In this document: positions 48,759 to 60,707 of the stretch, one piece after another
Numbering within the stretch: position 1 is the stretch's first letter
Layout: every line of letters begins with the position of its first letter
NCBI GenBank assembly: GCA_000708835.1
Contig: DF236983.1
Span: 66,253 to 130,252 of the forward strand
Direction of reading: 5' to 3'
Source of the DNA: Klebsormidium nitens
Taxonomy: Eukaryota > Streptophyta > Klebsormidiophyceae > Klebsormidiales > Klebsormidiaceae
DNA length: 64,000 bases
Program-made: the position numbers and the translations under genes
The notes under the pieces: generated by a model
Told to the model about the DNA's origin: nothing
Seen by the model: only the letters and a program-made list of their open reading frames with translations
Databases searched by the model: none

Positions 48759-51700
48759 CTAGGGTCGTAGGATGGCCTCAATCGATTTGTACTCGAGATC
48801 GGGGTACAGTTCTGCGGTCGAGAGGTCGCCCTCCCGTTTCGGCTGAGTGTGGTCGCCGGAGATCCAAAACGCGTACCGCAGGCACGCGAAGAAGCTGACC
48901 TCCTCATTGGAATCTGCGACAAATGAAGAGGGCTTAATCAAGACAAACTTCCGTTCACCCGCAATCGCAGGCTGTCAAACTAGTATGTGATGGAAACGAG
49001 CTTCTTCCAAGCTATGATCTGAACCCTTCAAACTAAGATTTTGCCTTGCTAAAAGACTAGTCACAAGGCAGATGGTTGGAACCGGAGTCAAGCGAAGTCG
49101 GAGTCGGAGGGCAGCTGTCGGCAGATCGGAACCCGCAAAAGACAAGACGAGTAGCAGAGGCTCGCCCTCGACACTGTCGTATAAGAATCTGTGTTCGGTC
49201 CTGCAGGTCGGGCAGAATAGGCTACTCCTATCACAGATGCACTCACGGATAACGCATTGCAGCCTACTTCGGTCACAGACAAGGAACTCCCTTTCACAAG
49301 CCAACGAGTCAGCTTCCCCAAGAGCTGCGTAGAAGTTGACAACTGCCTGGATCCACTCACTCTTGTACTCTTCTACGAGCATCTCCGCAGTTGCGTCCCG
49401 CTTCTTGTACGTCTTTCCCCGGAGCTTCTCGCAGAGGGCAATCAGCTCGCTCTGCGTGACTGCGTTTCTGGGCGGCTCCAAGCGCACCGTCTTGTTCGCC
49501 GCCCGGGGGTCGAGAGCCGCCTTGATGGTGTACCGCCCGATGTCGCCTTCGTCGACAGCGACGACTGCGAACAAGGGGAAGCGTACAAGAATGTTGCAGA
49601 CTGACAATTTGATTGCGGAAGGTATTTGTCACCGTCCTGGACATCTTCTCCGTACCAGTTGCGTGGGACTCGGAAGGACAGCCTGATTGTCTAGGCTTGT
49701 CACCAGTCAGCGATCGTGAAAACAGCCGATGTTAAAAAATCCGATGCGACCTCTTTCGCTGAGCGGAGCGCCTCCAAAGTGGCTCTCAAAAACTTTCAAG
49801 AATGAGGTCCGTATGTTTGACGATCAGCCGCTTCTCCTTGTTGACTCCTTTCCGCACTGTAAGGGATCGGTCATCAGCAACCAAGGAGCGGCCAGATTAG
49901 GTGACGAGGCCCATAACCACTGGAACGATACCTCGACGTCTTTCAGCCATCTCCATCATAAGCAAAGAGACGACAGATAAAGGTGACAATAAACGATTTA
50001 TTTTCACCTCTACATGCTATTGAGACTCTCTCTTTGGAAAGCCACTAGAGAAAGAGAAGGTCTGTTAAACACGCGCGGTCTGTGAAGAGCACCTACAACC
50101 ACAAGACACGTTTGGCTCGAACAAGCACGAGAAGGGACCTCACTTTTCTTGTCGGTTCCATACACGTCGATTTCGTCATTCTGCATTGGCATCTGCCGGC
50201 CCAGAGCCATCTCGGCATAGGCACCAAACAGGTTTGCCCAGATGAACGTATACGGAATCCCCGATTTGTTGGCCGCCTCTGCTGTCGGCTCCTTGAGAGT
50301 GAACCGGGGATGAACGTCTCCAAATGCGGCGATGGTCTCCTTGCTGCGGACACCAAAAAAATGCACTTGTTTTAAGTTCCTTGATAGTCCCTGAGCAGCT
50401 TGGTCCACGTCATTCCCTTTTCGATTCCCCTTGCAAAAGGGCGATGGTTTTCAAAGTCCCTAGACCAAGTGAAGGAAATGAGAGCCTCAGCACAAGTTTG
50501 ACAACAAGGATGCGCTCTCTGGAAGAAGAAAGCGCTGAGCGTAGTAAGACTGTCGGAGAGTTCATGCCCTGACCTCAACTTCACGATCACCTACGTGAGT
50601 CCTAAAAGGCAATGACTGTGCACTCAAGAAAACCATCCTGTACTAACCACATTGGAAGGCAAGAGCGCGCCGTTGCAATCAAGAAGTTAATCCAGGCATC
50701 GCCTGTCGGTGTGAACTTGCCGTTGTCTTTTCGGCGGGAAAGCAGGCTGAAGAGTGTCGTCCTTGAGCTGCTGGTGATCGAGCAGACACATACGCCCAGA
50801 AAAAGTCGGAACAGATTCTATGAGCGCTAGGAGGAGTTCAGTGACTTGTAGATTGACCTTCTCAGCTGTAGCACTTGATGCATACATAGTTTCTGAAGGC
50901 ATGTTGCCTTAGGAAAGTGAAGCATTGAGCCCACTTCTCCAAAGCTGGTGCGCGGTCACCACTGCGATGTTGCTGCGATACTTCGATTCAGACCCCGACC
51001 TTACATGCTACTCATTATAGTAAGTGTCACTTTTCAATTGATTGACCGTAGAGACCCACCTGAGGGCGAAAGCAAAGTCGGACGGCAGGAAGCGTGTGAT
51101 GGTCCCCGCTTCTTTCGCTGCCTCCAGAATCTTGGGCTGGTCGTTATGAGCGGAGAAGCCCACACAGGAGATGACTACAGTTACTCTCTTGAGGGCAGCC
51201 ACCAGGCTGGCGTGGTCGTTGATGTCTCCCTGCAGGCGGATTCTTAGTTGCCCTTGGATAGGAGAGCAATACTCATTTCAAGAGAAGCACGTGAGCTCAC
51301 TTGGATTCGAGACTGAAGTATCGCAGCGCTGTATCACAGTAGTTCCAACGATGCAGAGGCTTTGGAAAGGATTGCTGGATGCTGGTGAGTTCTTTTGAGG
51401 GGAAAGTGAAGCTGGCTTGCCAAAGAAGCGCTGGCCTGTTGAACATACGATTTTCTTTTTAAAAGTCGAGCTGACTGTGAGCAAGTGTTCGCCCGACAAT
51501 GAAGTCCTACTGTAGGCTTCAACAGCGTTTGTTTCGGATGTCTTACAAGGCTCATCGGCAGTCAGAGGGGCCACTAACCTCCCCATAGCAGGTCAGACTA
51601 AGGCAAGTTCTCCGGAGCTGCTTTCAGTTGTGCCCCTTCTTGACTGACTGTGCATATTTGTGCAGTACCTATTCTGTGCCTTTTCTTGTCACAGCTGACC

Positions 51701-52085
51701 TCATTCTCATACACATATTCTTCTGTCCTGATGTGAGCTCCGAGAAAACGACCTGCACTCAGGACAGTGTGCAGTGCAAAAGTACACCAATATTCCCCCT
51801 CATAATCGCCAACCACAGGAGTTTCAATCCTATAACTTATTTGTTTTCCAGCTCATGCTCGGCAACCACACAAGTTTCGAACCAGCTTTCCCAGCTCACC
51901 TCCAGGAACTGAATCCCTGCGCTGCGCAGTTTTTGCAGCACCTCAGCTCTCTCAGGCTTGGCCTGTGTGGCTTTGCTGACAAGGGCATATGCCTTCACGC
52001 CAGATTCCGCTGCCGCCGCCAGGGCCACAAACTTCCCAATGTACCCGGTAGATCCCAGTATCAGGACTCCAGTTTCTACCGCCAT
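48759..52085 (-). CDS. Isoflavone-reductase-like NADPH oxidoreductase (NmrA/PCBER family)
   Basis: Atypical short-chain dehydrogenase of the isoflavone reductase/phenylcoumaran benzylic ether reductase family. Exons in transcript order are 52085-51900, 51229-51060, 50343-50144, 49564-49361 and 48913-48759, in phase, 304 residues (family about 308). The NADPH motif GSTGYIGKF is at residues 10-18. Family blocks follow: GDINDHASLVAALKRVTVVIS, TRFLPSDF, then FTLKEPTAEAANKSGIPYTF with the family's conserved Lys, DEGDIGRYTIKAALDPR, and near the C-terminus GDHTQ...ELYPDLEYKSIEAIL. The substrate cannot be told; land-plant relatives act on phenylpropanoid dimers or flavonoids, which algae may lack. 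The PSDF motif is followed by AFALS where relatives have a Gly-Met/Asp-rich stretch, so the substrate loop is divergent. Confidence 0.9.
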
Positions 52086-53488
52086 GGTTGCTGGCAGGGT
52101 CGGTTCGCTTCTTAGATCTTCCTCAGTTCAGATGGCGGTTCAATGGCTCAGTCGCATTGAGGAAGGGGCGCAAACTGACCTGCTTTAAATACTTCAAAAT
52201 CCGCTCGGATCAGTAGGTATCCAGAGGTGGGCTTCATCCAGTGCTGGTTTTATCAGGAGGATATGTCTGACAGGACGTCTACGGGAACTGGTCTGCACCC
52301 GATCGGGTGATCATTTGCAGGACTGCATGCAGCCCAGACGTTGACTGCATGCAGAAGTGAAAACCAGTCTAGCGGATCATGCATGCAGCGGGGAGGAGGC
52401 ATAGAAGAAAGATGAGGATCCCTCTTTCTGTCTTCGGTGCGAATGAAGGCTGGAAGAAGCCTGGAGGCCCAAATTACTGAAAGCACATCGGTACACTGCT
52501 TTTGAAGTTCTTCCTGTGAAGTTATACTACCTACAGCAACTTCATTCCAAAGAATCTCAGAAAACGGGCCTACCAACTCTTGTCCTGCAGCGTCAGGTTA
52601 TGATGGCTACTGCATACTACAGTATTAGCATGCCTGCTCTCATGCAGACGGATTCGCATTGTGGACCATGAGTCTGTATAGATCTTGGGCGCGCGCTGGG
52701 CGGCGCCGGCGCCTTCGGCGCGGCCGCTGTGAAGCGGGGGGATCATCCTTTTCGCCACATGGGTTTGCAAGGGTTCTGATCATTCGGGCGGCCTCAGCGC
52801 GGCCGCGTGGCATCAAAACAATAGAGTTGCATGCGTTGGATCGAAACCCTAATCAGAGCAACTGTCCCATGGCCCTGGGCGCCCTCTCGGAAAGTTACAT
52901 AAAGCAATGGCTCTAGAAGATTATGGCTCCTTTAGGCGTGCTGGAGCGCAGCACAACTTCAAGAGCTGCCTTTAAAAACTCGCCATTGGTAGCATGCAAC
53001 TCCTCAACAGACAGCGTCTTTCTTTGGAAGCGCCATGGGTGGATGCGTTCCAGCCCCCATTGGCATGTGTGCTTAGCTCCGCGGAAGCGCGCCCAATGTG
53101 TTTTGGGAGCTGAGAAGGTGGGTTTATCACGTTGTTGCCCAATTGCCCTCTCAAGTGAACCACTTCCGCTCCGAAAAAGAGGTTCTGGTCCTTCTCAGGC
53201 ATGCAATTGTTGGGACTGACAGGTTTCAATCTCAAGCTGATGGATTTTTACTTTTCCTTTTGATTTCGGTGGAAGCAGCACGGGAGCAGCACATGCTGCA
53301 TTAGATGCTCGCTGCCCACTGAGCTGCCAGATCATTGTCCCTCTCGACCCTGACAGTTTCCATCTTCTACTCAGCAATTTTTGGTCTAGGCGCATGCACC
53401 ACCTTTCTTTTGGACACTGGACGTGCCCTTCTGTGTGCAGCAAGCTTCGTCCTTCGCTCGCCCCATTCGCCCCAAGAAGCCCACCGAG
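52086..53488. other. Intergenic, divergent
   Basis: Promoter region shared by the reductase (-) and ribokinase (+) genes. At 52690-52735 it is very GC-rich with GGCGCC and GCGGCCGC sites; a second GCGGCCGC-like run lies near 52798. Open frames here show no domains. Confidence 0.5.
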
Positions 53489-56400
53489 ATGGATCCTCTC
53501 CGTGCGAAAGCTACTCCTGCGGGCAACTCGCAGACCGAGTGAGTTTCCAAGCCTGGTACAACTAACGCCTTTTTGAAGCCATGTCTGTTTGCAAGTAAGA
53601 GTTTGTTTACTTGATCTAGATAATGTTGCAGCCTGCATGGCTCAGCCCTCTCAGTGTTGCAATCCAGAAAGCAAGCTGGGAGAGTGAATCTATTCATATA
53701 CATGATGGCAAGCTTGGATTTACAAATCTGGACATCGGTTATCTTTTGTTGGGCGATGGTCCTCTGAAAGCTAGCGCAATGCTGGTGGCACCACGTATGG
53801 ATATTCGCTTTCACCAAGCTGATCAAATCAAATTGAAAAATCGTTTTCCAAGCTTGGCTTCATCAGTGATCCTGCACCACTCAGTATAGTGTACTGCACA
53901 GAAGGGCACCACAGAAGCAGCGTTGGCATGGCTTAGTCAAGTCAGTGACTCTCACATACCATGTTCTTTGCATCACAGAAGCGCCCCTTCGCAGCTTCCC
54001 CTGAAGCCCCTGGTTGTGGTGGGTTCAATCAATGCTGACATCTATGTCGAGGTTGACCGATTGCCGAAGCCAGGGGAGACTTTGGCAGCCGGCAGCGGGT
54101 ATACTCTGCCTGGGGGGAAAGGAGCAAACCAAGCGGCGTGCGCAGCGAAGCTGGGGTATCCGACTTACTTTGTGGGTCAGGTGAGAACCCCAACAATTTG
54201 ATTGCTTTAAAGAGTCCGCCGAGCGGGGTTAAGAAGCTATATAAACAAAGGCACCTCAGGCTGCGAATGAATCAGGACTAAACCAGGCACCATCTGGACT
54301 GATCCCATGACTGACACAGTCGGGGCTGGTCAGCGTATAGCTCCCTACTAAATGCAGACGTGAGCTTTTGGAACATGTTTTCGCAGCTGTGGATTGGCTC
54401 CTCTTGAGACTTCGGGAGAGGCGGAATGCAACGGACCAATACCAATCGCACTGGCACGCTGTGTGGCATGGCAGTAGAATGCATTCGCTTGATGCAGCAT
54501 GTCAATCAACTCAAGAGTAGGACCAAGGAGAACCTCAACAATGAGTGCAGACAACAAAGACAAGTCTCTCTCCCTGGAGATGAAATTCTCTCTTTCCAGA
54601 AGGGCCATTCAAGCTTCCAAGAACCCCCAGAACCAAAAACCTGATTCTCTCAGGTGGGTGAGGACGGCCAAGCGATTATGCTCCGCGACGAGCTCCAGCA
54701 GTGCGGCGTGCGGACCGACCACCTGCGGTCAGTTTCCGGGCCCTCCGGCCAGGCCATCGTGATGCTCCAACCGGGCGGCCAAAACTCGATCATCATCGTG
54801 GGCGGGGCAAACACAGCGTGGCCGGAGCTTTCCCCCGGGCAGCGGTTGACGAGCGAAGCTAGGAGTTTGATACGCGGAGCGGGCGCGGTGCTGCTGCAGC
54901 GGGAGGTGCCAGAGGAGATCAACTTGGAGGCGGCCGCAGTGAGTTGCGATGCTGTCGGATTTAAGAGTCATTGTGAGTTGAAGAACGAAACGGATACTGA
55001 ACGGAATGTGAAATATGAAAATGAATGCAGGTGGAAGCCGAGCTGAGTGAGACTGGTAAAGGTCGACATGGGTGCAAAACGTTACTTCGGTGCGACTCGA
55101 GCATTCAATCGCACTCCCGGATACAAGATCAGCTGCAAGATTTGTCACTTTATTGCGCGAACCTTTCGAGAAACACTCGAGTGTAGGTCGGTTCGCCCAA
55201 TTCTTCTTATAAGAGGCTCCTGCTGAAAGACCAAGGGTTTCTTTCTACCTTCCCAGCCGGCAGAACACGGGACCGTTGAAAATCTTCTGGACCTTAGAAA
55301 GCTGTTTTAAATGTTGCCCAGATCCTCCTTGTCATTTGTAGCAGGCGAGGGACTGAAATGCGTCCCGGAAGACCAGTTCTAAGTTGATGCGTACTGTTGG
55401 GGCACTCGAAATGGAACATTCCTACCGGTCGAGGACTGCTCATACAATGAGCTCAAAAGTCACACAGCCAGAACTATTATTTTCCACACGATGGGTCAAT
55501 CCCCTGGACGCTTTGCACCTAGTCAGCAGAACTAGGTGCGAAGCTTTTCTCAGTGGGCCGTCCTCTGCAGGTGGCCGAGTCCGCGGGCGTGACGGTGGTC
55601 CTCGATTGCGGGGGCGCGGACGGCCCCGTGTCCGAAGCGCTTCTCCAAAAGGTGTCCGTCATCAGTCCGAACGAGACGGAGCTCGCGCGCCTCACGGGAC
55701 GGCCGACGGACACGCCGGATGAGGTCAATGGCGCGGCGGGTCTTCTGAAACGACAACAGGCAAGCGAAGCCGAGCTGAACGGTGGCTTGAATCTGTCGGG
55801 TCGAGCTGTGTTTACCAGGGACACCTCATTACTTCTGGGTCGGGTTACCCGTTGGCATTTCACGTGTGTGTTAAAATTCTTCGAGTTGTCGATCCCCTTG
55901 GCCTCATTGACAGCCGTTGCTGATAAGACTAAGGCTCGAAAATGGTCGAAGGCGGATTCTAGTATGTCGTGTGCGAATGGAAGTCAAAATGACCATCTCG
56001 ACCAATCAATACATCCGACCCTTCAATCAGTTGATAAAGATGACAACTGAGGTTGCGATTCTACTTTTGCCCTGTCTGGCGTGTTGCATTTACGTGGTCT
56101 CCAGTGTTCAGATTGATTCGAACGCAGCGAAAGCATCTCAACAGGGGTGTCACGCCCAGCATATTTCCAGTTCTTCCGACCTCTTCTTGCTCACCATTTC
56201 CGTTCGTAATGTCACCTTTTAACGCATCTTCTTCCTATCTGCAGCACTTATCCGTGCTCGTCAAGCTGGGCGAACAAGGCTCCCTTCTGTTCCCCGCTGT
56301 CGGAGAGCCCCTCCGGCAACCGGCCGTTCCCGCTCCGTCAGTTGTCGACACCACGGGGGCCGGAGACACTTTCACGGCGGCGTATGCCGTTGCCACGTTG

Positions 56401-56957
56401 GAGGGGAGGTCGTCCAAAGACGCCCTCGCGTTTGCGGGTACGTCGGAAGCGCTCCCCCTGTCTTGGTTAGAGAGTTTGGTTTGGAGAATCTCGAGAAGAT
56501 CAGCGAAATCAGCGCTGAGCCGCTATGGAGCTGCGTGGCCCAAATGTGCCAGCTTTTTATGAGTATGCTTCTGCCGAACCGATTGCTGCGTCCATCCCTG
56601 GCAGGAGAGTCGATCTCGTTAGTTCACTATGTTTCACCGTGCTGCGTTTCTCTCAACTTCTTCGAAAGTTTGTAGAGGGGTACACTATTTCAGAGCGAGA
56701 TAGCACGTGGTAGTGATGCGTCGTTTCCCATCCGATTCTCAATTGTCGCTATCCAAATTGCCACGTTATTAACCGTGCCAGTCTTCCACTGGCGTTTCCG
56801 CGTTCTTGCTTGTCAAAGTTGGAGGCTAACACTCTTGTTCATTTTTCTGCCAGCTCTCTGCGCCTCTCTGTGCGTCCGCTCCAAAGGGGCGATGCCCAGC
56901 ATGCCAGACCGGGCCACCGTCGATAAGGAGCTCAAAGCAACTCAAGCCGTTGCTTGA
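53489..56957 (+). CDS. RBSK: Ribokinase (PfkB family)
   Basis: ATP-dependent phosphorylation of D-ribose to ribose 5-phosphate, used for nucleotides and the pentose phosphate pathway. Exons 53489-53538, 53979-54180, 54654-54938, 55571-55759, 56245-56437 and 56854-56957 join in phase to 340 residues. Motifs: VVVGSINADIYVEVDRLPKPGET, the PfkB signature GGKGANQAACAAKLG, SPNETEL, VKLGEQGSLL, the catalytic DTTGAGDTFTAAYA, and the C-terminal GAMPSMPDR. The intron after 55759 begins with GC (CAG/GCAAGC) and is GC-AG. ATG 53489 was chosen because its frame gives the exact phase needed for exon 2 and the frame is closed upstream. No transit peptide is seen with this start; an upstream exon could add one. 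Confidence 0.93.
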
Positions 56958-58326
56958 AAGCCCGGGATGAAGTTGGTGCTGCAAGAAGAATATGAAATAA
57001 ACTCAGAAGCGCGCCGAATTTACAAAAACTGGGGGCTTAGATTTCGTGCTTACTTTCCTGTACGTGCGCACGCGTGATAAGGCCGTTCAAAGGTGCTTAG
57101 CTCTTTTGCAAAAGTTGACTTCCGAAGACAGAAAAGTACCCGCGCAAATTGCAGATTTCGACGTTTCGACTCGGTTCCTGAAGCTTCGAGCCGGTCTTCT
57201 CACATACACTTAACGATTCGAACTTCGCAAGGTTGCTCGCTGCTTCACATTCACACATCCTCGCATCAACGTCGCCCACTTGCTTTAGCTCCATTCTGGT
57301 CGTCCTTGCTAAGACACAATCCAGTACATCAATGACTGCTGCTGAGCGCAACCAAAACAATCACTAGGACGGATCCCGCGTCCTAATGATTATGCTCGCA
57401 TGGGCTTCTATGTATTATCCCCTTGTTACGCGCGTAGGGTGGGAAACAGGTGTCTCATATGTTGTACGAGTGACAGCTCTAGCTTGGCATTCGATCTTGT
57501 GAATAGTAGATCCCGGCAGAAGGCGATCTGCGATTTGATCCGTTGAAGTTGGACCTGCAAGGATCTAAGCGCAGAATTACATGCATTCGAACACGCCAAA
57601 TGACCATGTGGTGACATTCTATGGCCGGCCGGCACCAGATCATTGTCGGCAGTCGGGCAGCCGCCAGCCCATATCACGACATCATTGCTCGCGCACAGTA
57701 TTGTAGGCGGGAGGATCGGATGGCCGCGGCAATCCGACTGACCGCCTTTCTTCAAACGTCTGATGTATGAAAGGTTATGCACAGCGAAGTTGCCAAGATG
57801 AATATACGACATGTTGAGTCACTCCGCTTCACAGCTCTTTAGCTCTTTATAGATAGTTTGCAAACCGACCGGCCTTCAAAGATACCTCAAAAGATCCTTA
57901 AAAACAACCAGCGCACAAGCTGGCCGCACCCCCAGCACGTAAACTGGAAAGGGGCAAACCCCAGCCGCCGGGCGGCCGCTGCAAAACCACAATGAGGCCC
58001 GTCGACTGCGGGCCGCGTGCAGCCTCCGACCGTCGGTCCTCATGTATGATCTGGCGGCCGCGCAGGCTAAGCGCCCGTCAAAAAGTCCCGCGGCCGGGCC
58101 GCGCCCGCGGTTCGGATCAGTAGATCCAGAACCCCGAGCCTCAGCTTCTGGTGGTCGAAGCGGCGGCCGCACCTCGCGCTCAGATGAACAAAGGCAAGAG
58201 CAGAAACTTGCTCCTAATCAATTTGCAAGATCGCTTAAGACGAGAGCATACTTACTATAGTCTTGTAGTAGCCTGTCCCGCCAAATTCTCCATCGTACCA
58301 GCTATTATCTTCCCAGGGAGGGTTGG
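56958..58326. other. Intergenic, tandem
   Basis: Holds the ribokinase 3' UTR and the promoter of the second F-box gene. The part at 57960-58175 is GC-rich with several GCGGCCGC-type sites. A 128-codon minus-strand frame at 57426-57812 has no recognisable domain. Confidence 0.5.
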
Positions 58327-59334
58327 ATGGCGAGGTGTCATGAAGCAAGCGCTTTTGAGGCGCTGTATCCTGAGCTTATAGACCACATTCTTGAGAAAGT
58401 TGTAGCCGAAGGTGGATCCGGATGGGAGAATCTCGCACCGGTAAACAAAGCCTTCTTGGACTCTTTTCGCCGCTGCAGCACAATTCTGGTGATCAGGAGA
58501 ACGGAGAGACACGCAATAAAACCAGAGTTGTTGAGATCGGACCTGCGCCTAGACGCCTTGTCTGAAAGGCAGAAGAAGGCTAGATCCAAAGCTCGTGTTA
58601 AAGAAATTGGACTGCGGCCGGCCCTTTCAAAACTAGTCATATTTGAAAGACCAGCTTCAAAGGAGCTTACGTCAGCCTTGTCCCAAATCCACTGGAGCAG
58701 CGTGACGACGCATCGTTGTGACGTGTGGCATCTTTTCAAGTATCTCTCTGGGTCCAAGTTCTCCCTGAAGAAGCTGGATCTGAACGTTATAACTGCAGGG
58801 GCATACCTTCCCCGCCGTGATGTTCACGACGACATCCAGCGCATTGTGCACGCTTTCCCAGCCTTAGAGAGCCTCAACCTCCACGTCACCGACGAGTGTA
58901 GCTACTCAGTCGAAGGGCCCTGGAGACCTGGCACTACTCTCAATAAACTTACGGACTTGGCAATCTCAGGCGTTACTTTCTCACCTTGGTGGGATGCTCT
59001 CAGGGCTCTGCCGGCGGGTCTTACTGGCCTATCCAAGCTTGCTTTCCAATGTGACGACAAGTCTAGTTCCATCCTTCCTCCAGAAGTGGACATTTGTTGC
59101 TTTGGCTTCACGTGCCTCCAGACACTCTCGCTAGAGGTTCGAACCCTGCATTCGACTGCTGCGGTGCTTGAGAGCGTGACAGAGCATTGTCCGTATTTGC
59201 GCGACCTCCAGGTCTGTGCCATTCCCCAAGGTTTCGAGCGCGTCACAGCACCGGCATTCGAGAAGAAGCTTCATCTATCAGCACTCGTCAAGAGCTGTCC
59301 AACGCTAGAGCGGCTCGTAATCAGCTGGGGTTAA
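58327..59334 (+). CDS. F-box/LRR-like protein, possibly truncated by an in-frame stop
   Basis: A single uninterrupted frame of 335 codons with no introns. Residues 15-45 resemble a divergent F-box (YPELIDHILEKVV... WENLAPVNKAFLDSF). The rest is leucine-rich with irregular LRR-like units (LKKLDLNVI, LESLNLHV, LTDLAISGVTF, LQTLSLEV, LRDLQVCAI, LERLVISWG). After the TAA at 59332-59334 the same frame stays open for about 100 more codons to 59634, continuing leucine-rich sequence (LLSIIALLRES, LLELSTSLKIVSLFRFVV). With the tail it would match the size of the F-box gene at 6335-7702. Either this is a recent nonsense mutation, or translation ends here and the tail is relict. Role as an SCF substrate receptor is inferred. 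Confidence 0.65.
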   Translation: MARCHEASAFEALYPELIDHILEKVVAEGGSGWENLAPVNKAFLDSFRRCSTILVIRRTERHAIKPELLRSDLRLDALSERQKKARSKARVKEIGLRPALSKLVIFERPASKELTSALSQIHWSSVTTHRCDVWHLFKYLSGSKFSLKKLDLNVITAGAYLPRRDVHDDIQRIVHAFPALESLNLHVTDECSYSVEGPWRPGTTLNKLTDLAISGVTFSPWWDALRALPAGLTGLSKLAFQCDDKSSSILPPEVDICCFGFTCLQTLSLEVRTLHSTAAVLESVTEHCPYLRDLQVCAIPQGFERVTAPAFEKKLHLSALVKSCPTLERLVISWG

Positions 59335-59634
59335 GTTTTAGCGCCTAGAGACTTCTTAAGCCTTCTCCTCACCCGTAGGTTTGAAACAGATGCTCCTTAT
59401 ATGGTGTACCGGGTTGTTCTCTTGTCGATTATAGCTCTTCTCAGAGAAAGCTCTATGGAAGCAGAGCTCCTGGAGCTGTCTACCTCGTTGAAGATTGTAT
59501 CGCTTTTCCGCTTCGTCGTACCAGCTGGCTCGCCCTGGTCTTGCCTGCGCCTAGACGATCCGCAGTTCAAGAAGTGGTTGCTGGGAGAGCAATGGGACAA
59601 ACAACTCTGGTGCCAGACATTTTGCAGGGGGTAA
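59335..59634 (+). pseudogene. In-frame continuation of the F-box/LRR gene after a stop codon
   Basis: This is the same reading frame as 58327-59334, open for 99 codons to a TAA at 59632-59634. A GT-AG intron (59317-59378) that would remove the stop is 62 bp and shifts the frame, so splicing does not rescue it. Composition matches the upstream protein. Confidence 0.5.
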
Positions 59635-60606
59635 CGTCTGAATGGGCGACTTCGATGTTTTTTCTGTATATATGCCAGCTTCAGGCCTTTCCGAAGCAGG
59701 CCGTCTGTTCACAACCTTTGCTCAACGAATCAGGATGTTAAAGACTGGGTTTGTCTGGTGGCGGTTTATGCGACGCCGAAGCTTTGACACCTTTTATTGC
59801 TAACTTGAAAGCCTTATTACCTACCACCACACCCCGGACGCAAACCGTCTATGAACGCCAGGTGCCTGGCCGTCTTTGCAAGTGCAAGTTATGTCGTTGT
59901 ATTGTTTCCACATGTCTCCAAGAAATCTTTAAAGTTTTAAGATCCGGTTCCACATGCACGTCGTCTACATGTGGCCGAACAAATTTCTCAATCAACCCAT
60001 TCCGAGGCTGCAATGCAAAGGAAGATTGCGCGTTCGGGTTCGATGCATTCATGCATCCAGCACTCTGCAGTCGCATACGCTCTCGTCCACAAAGCGACCT
60101 GCTAATTGTCGAGCAACCTGCCTTGCTCAGGCAGACATTCAGACCTTGAATAAACCGTTGATATATGCATATTGGGAGCATGAGAGTTGCGACAACTCAA
60201 TCCAGTTCCGCGTGGCACATATGTAACAGTAGGCGGCCAATGTTAGTCCATGCTGATTTCACCCTGGTCATTACGTGACAAGGTAGAGAGGTGAGCCGAA
60301 GGATGTCAAAGGCACCTCGACCTCGACCTCTGAACTTGGTGGGTACTGCGAAAAGATGATCGGGATGAACACCCGACAAACGAACTGCGAATCGCTAAAT
60401 GGTATCCCATTTTTATTGCAATATACGTTTATACATACGCGAGCCACTTCTGACAGTAAAGGAATGGACTCTTGTGCAGACAACTAAGTTGTATAAGTCA
60501 ACGACGACACAGCCGGCGTTCAGATTTCCGCTCCTCAGAGGCAAGTCTTCTCAGTGGTTATTGGAAGTTTTCAATCTTGGCATTCCCTCCTTCCGCAACT
60601 GCTGTC
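59635..60606. other. Intergenic
   Basis: No gene recognised. Open frames of up to about 130 codons show no domain. Confidence 0.45.
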
Positions 60607-60707
60607 CTACTTGGCATGCGGGTGGCGCAGCTTTGCGAGCTCCCAGTAGAGGCGTCGTTCCTCGCAGTTGACACTGCGACCCTGAACCCATGCCTTCTTC
60701 TGGCAGC
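60607..60707 (-). pseudogene. Degenerate copy of the MYND last exon
   Basis: This closely resembles the last exon of the MYND gene (61849-61710), including the acceptor AG and phase. It reads CQKKAWVQGRSVNCEERRLYWELAKLRHPHAK and then a stop. The zinc-binding His of the original (GHSLNC) is Arg here (codon 60678-60676). No copy of the preceding exons was found nearby. It could serve as an alternative last exon but would lack one zinc ligand. Confidence 0.75.

Noticed and set aside
50690-50790. Possible extra exon of the reductase gene
   Set aside because: The phase of 51060 to 50343 already joins correctly and the encoded residues do not match the family.
57426-57812. 128-codon minus-strand frame
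   Set aside because: No recognisable motif; not supported by composition or context.
59751-60149. 132-codon frame rich in Cys
   Set aside because: No ATG at the start, no domain pattern in the Cys spacing, and no neighbouring exon in phase.
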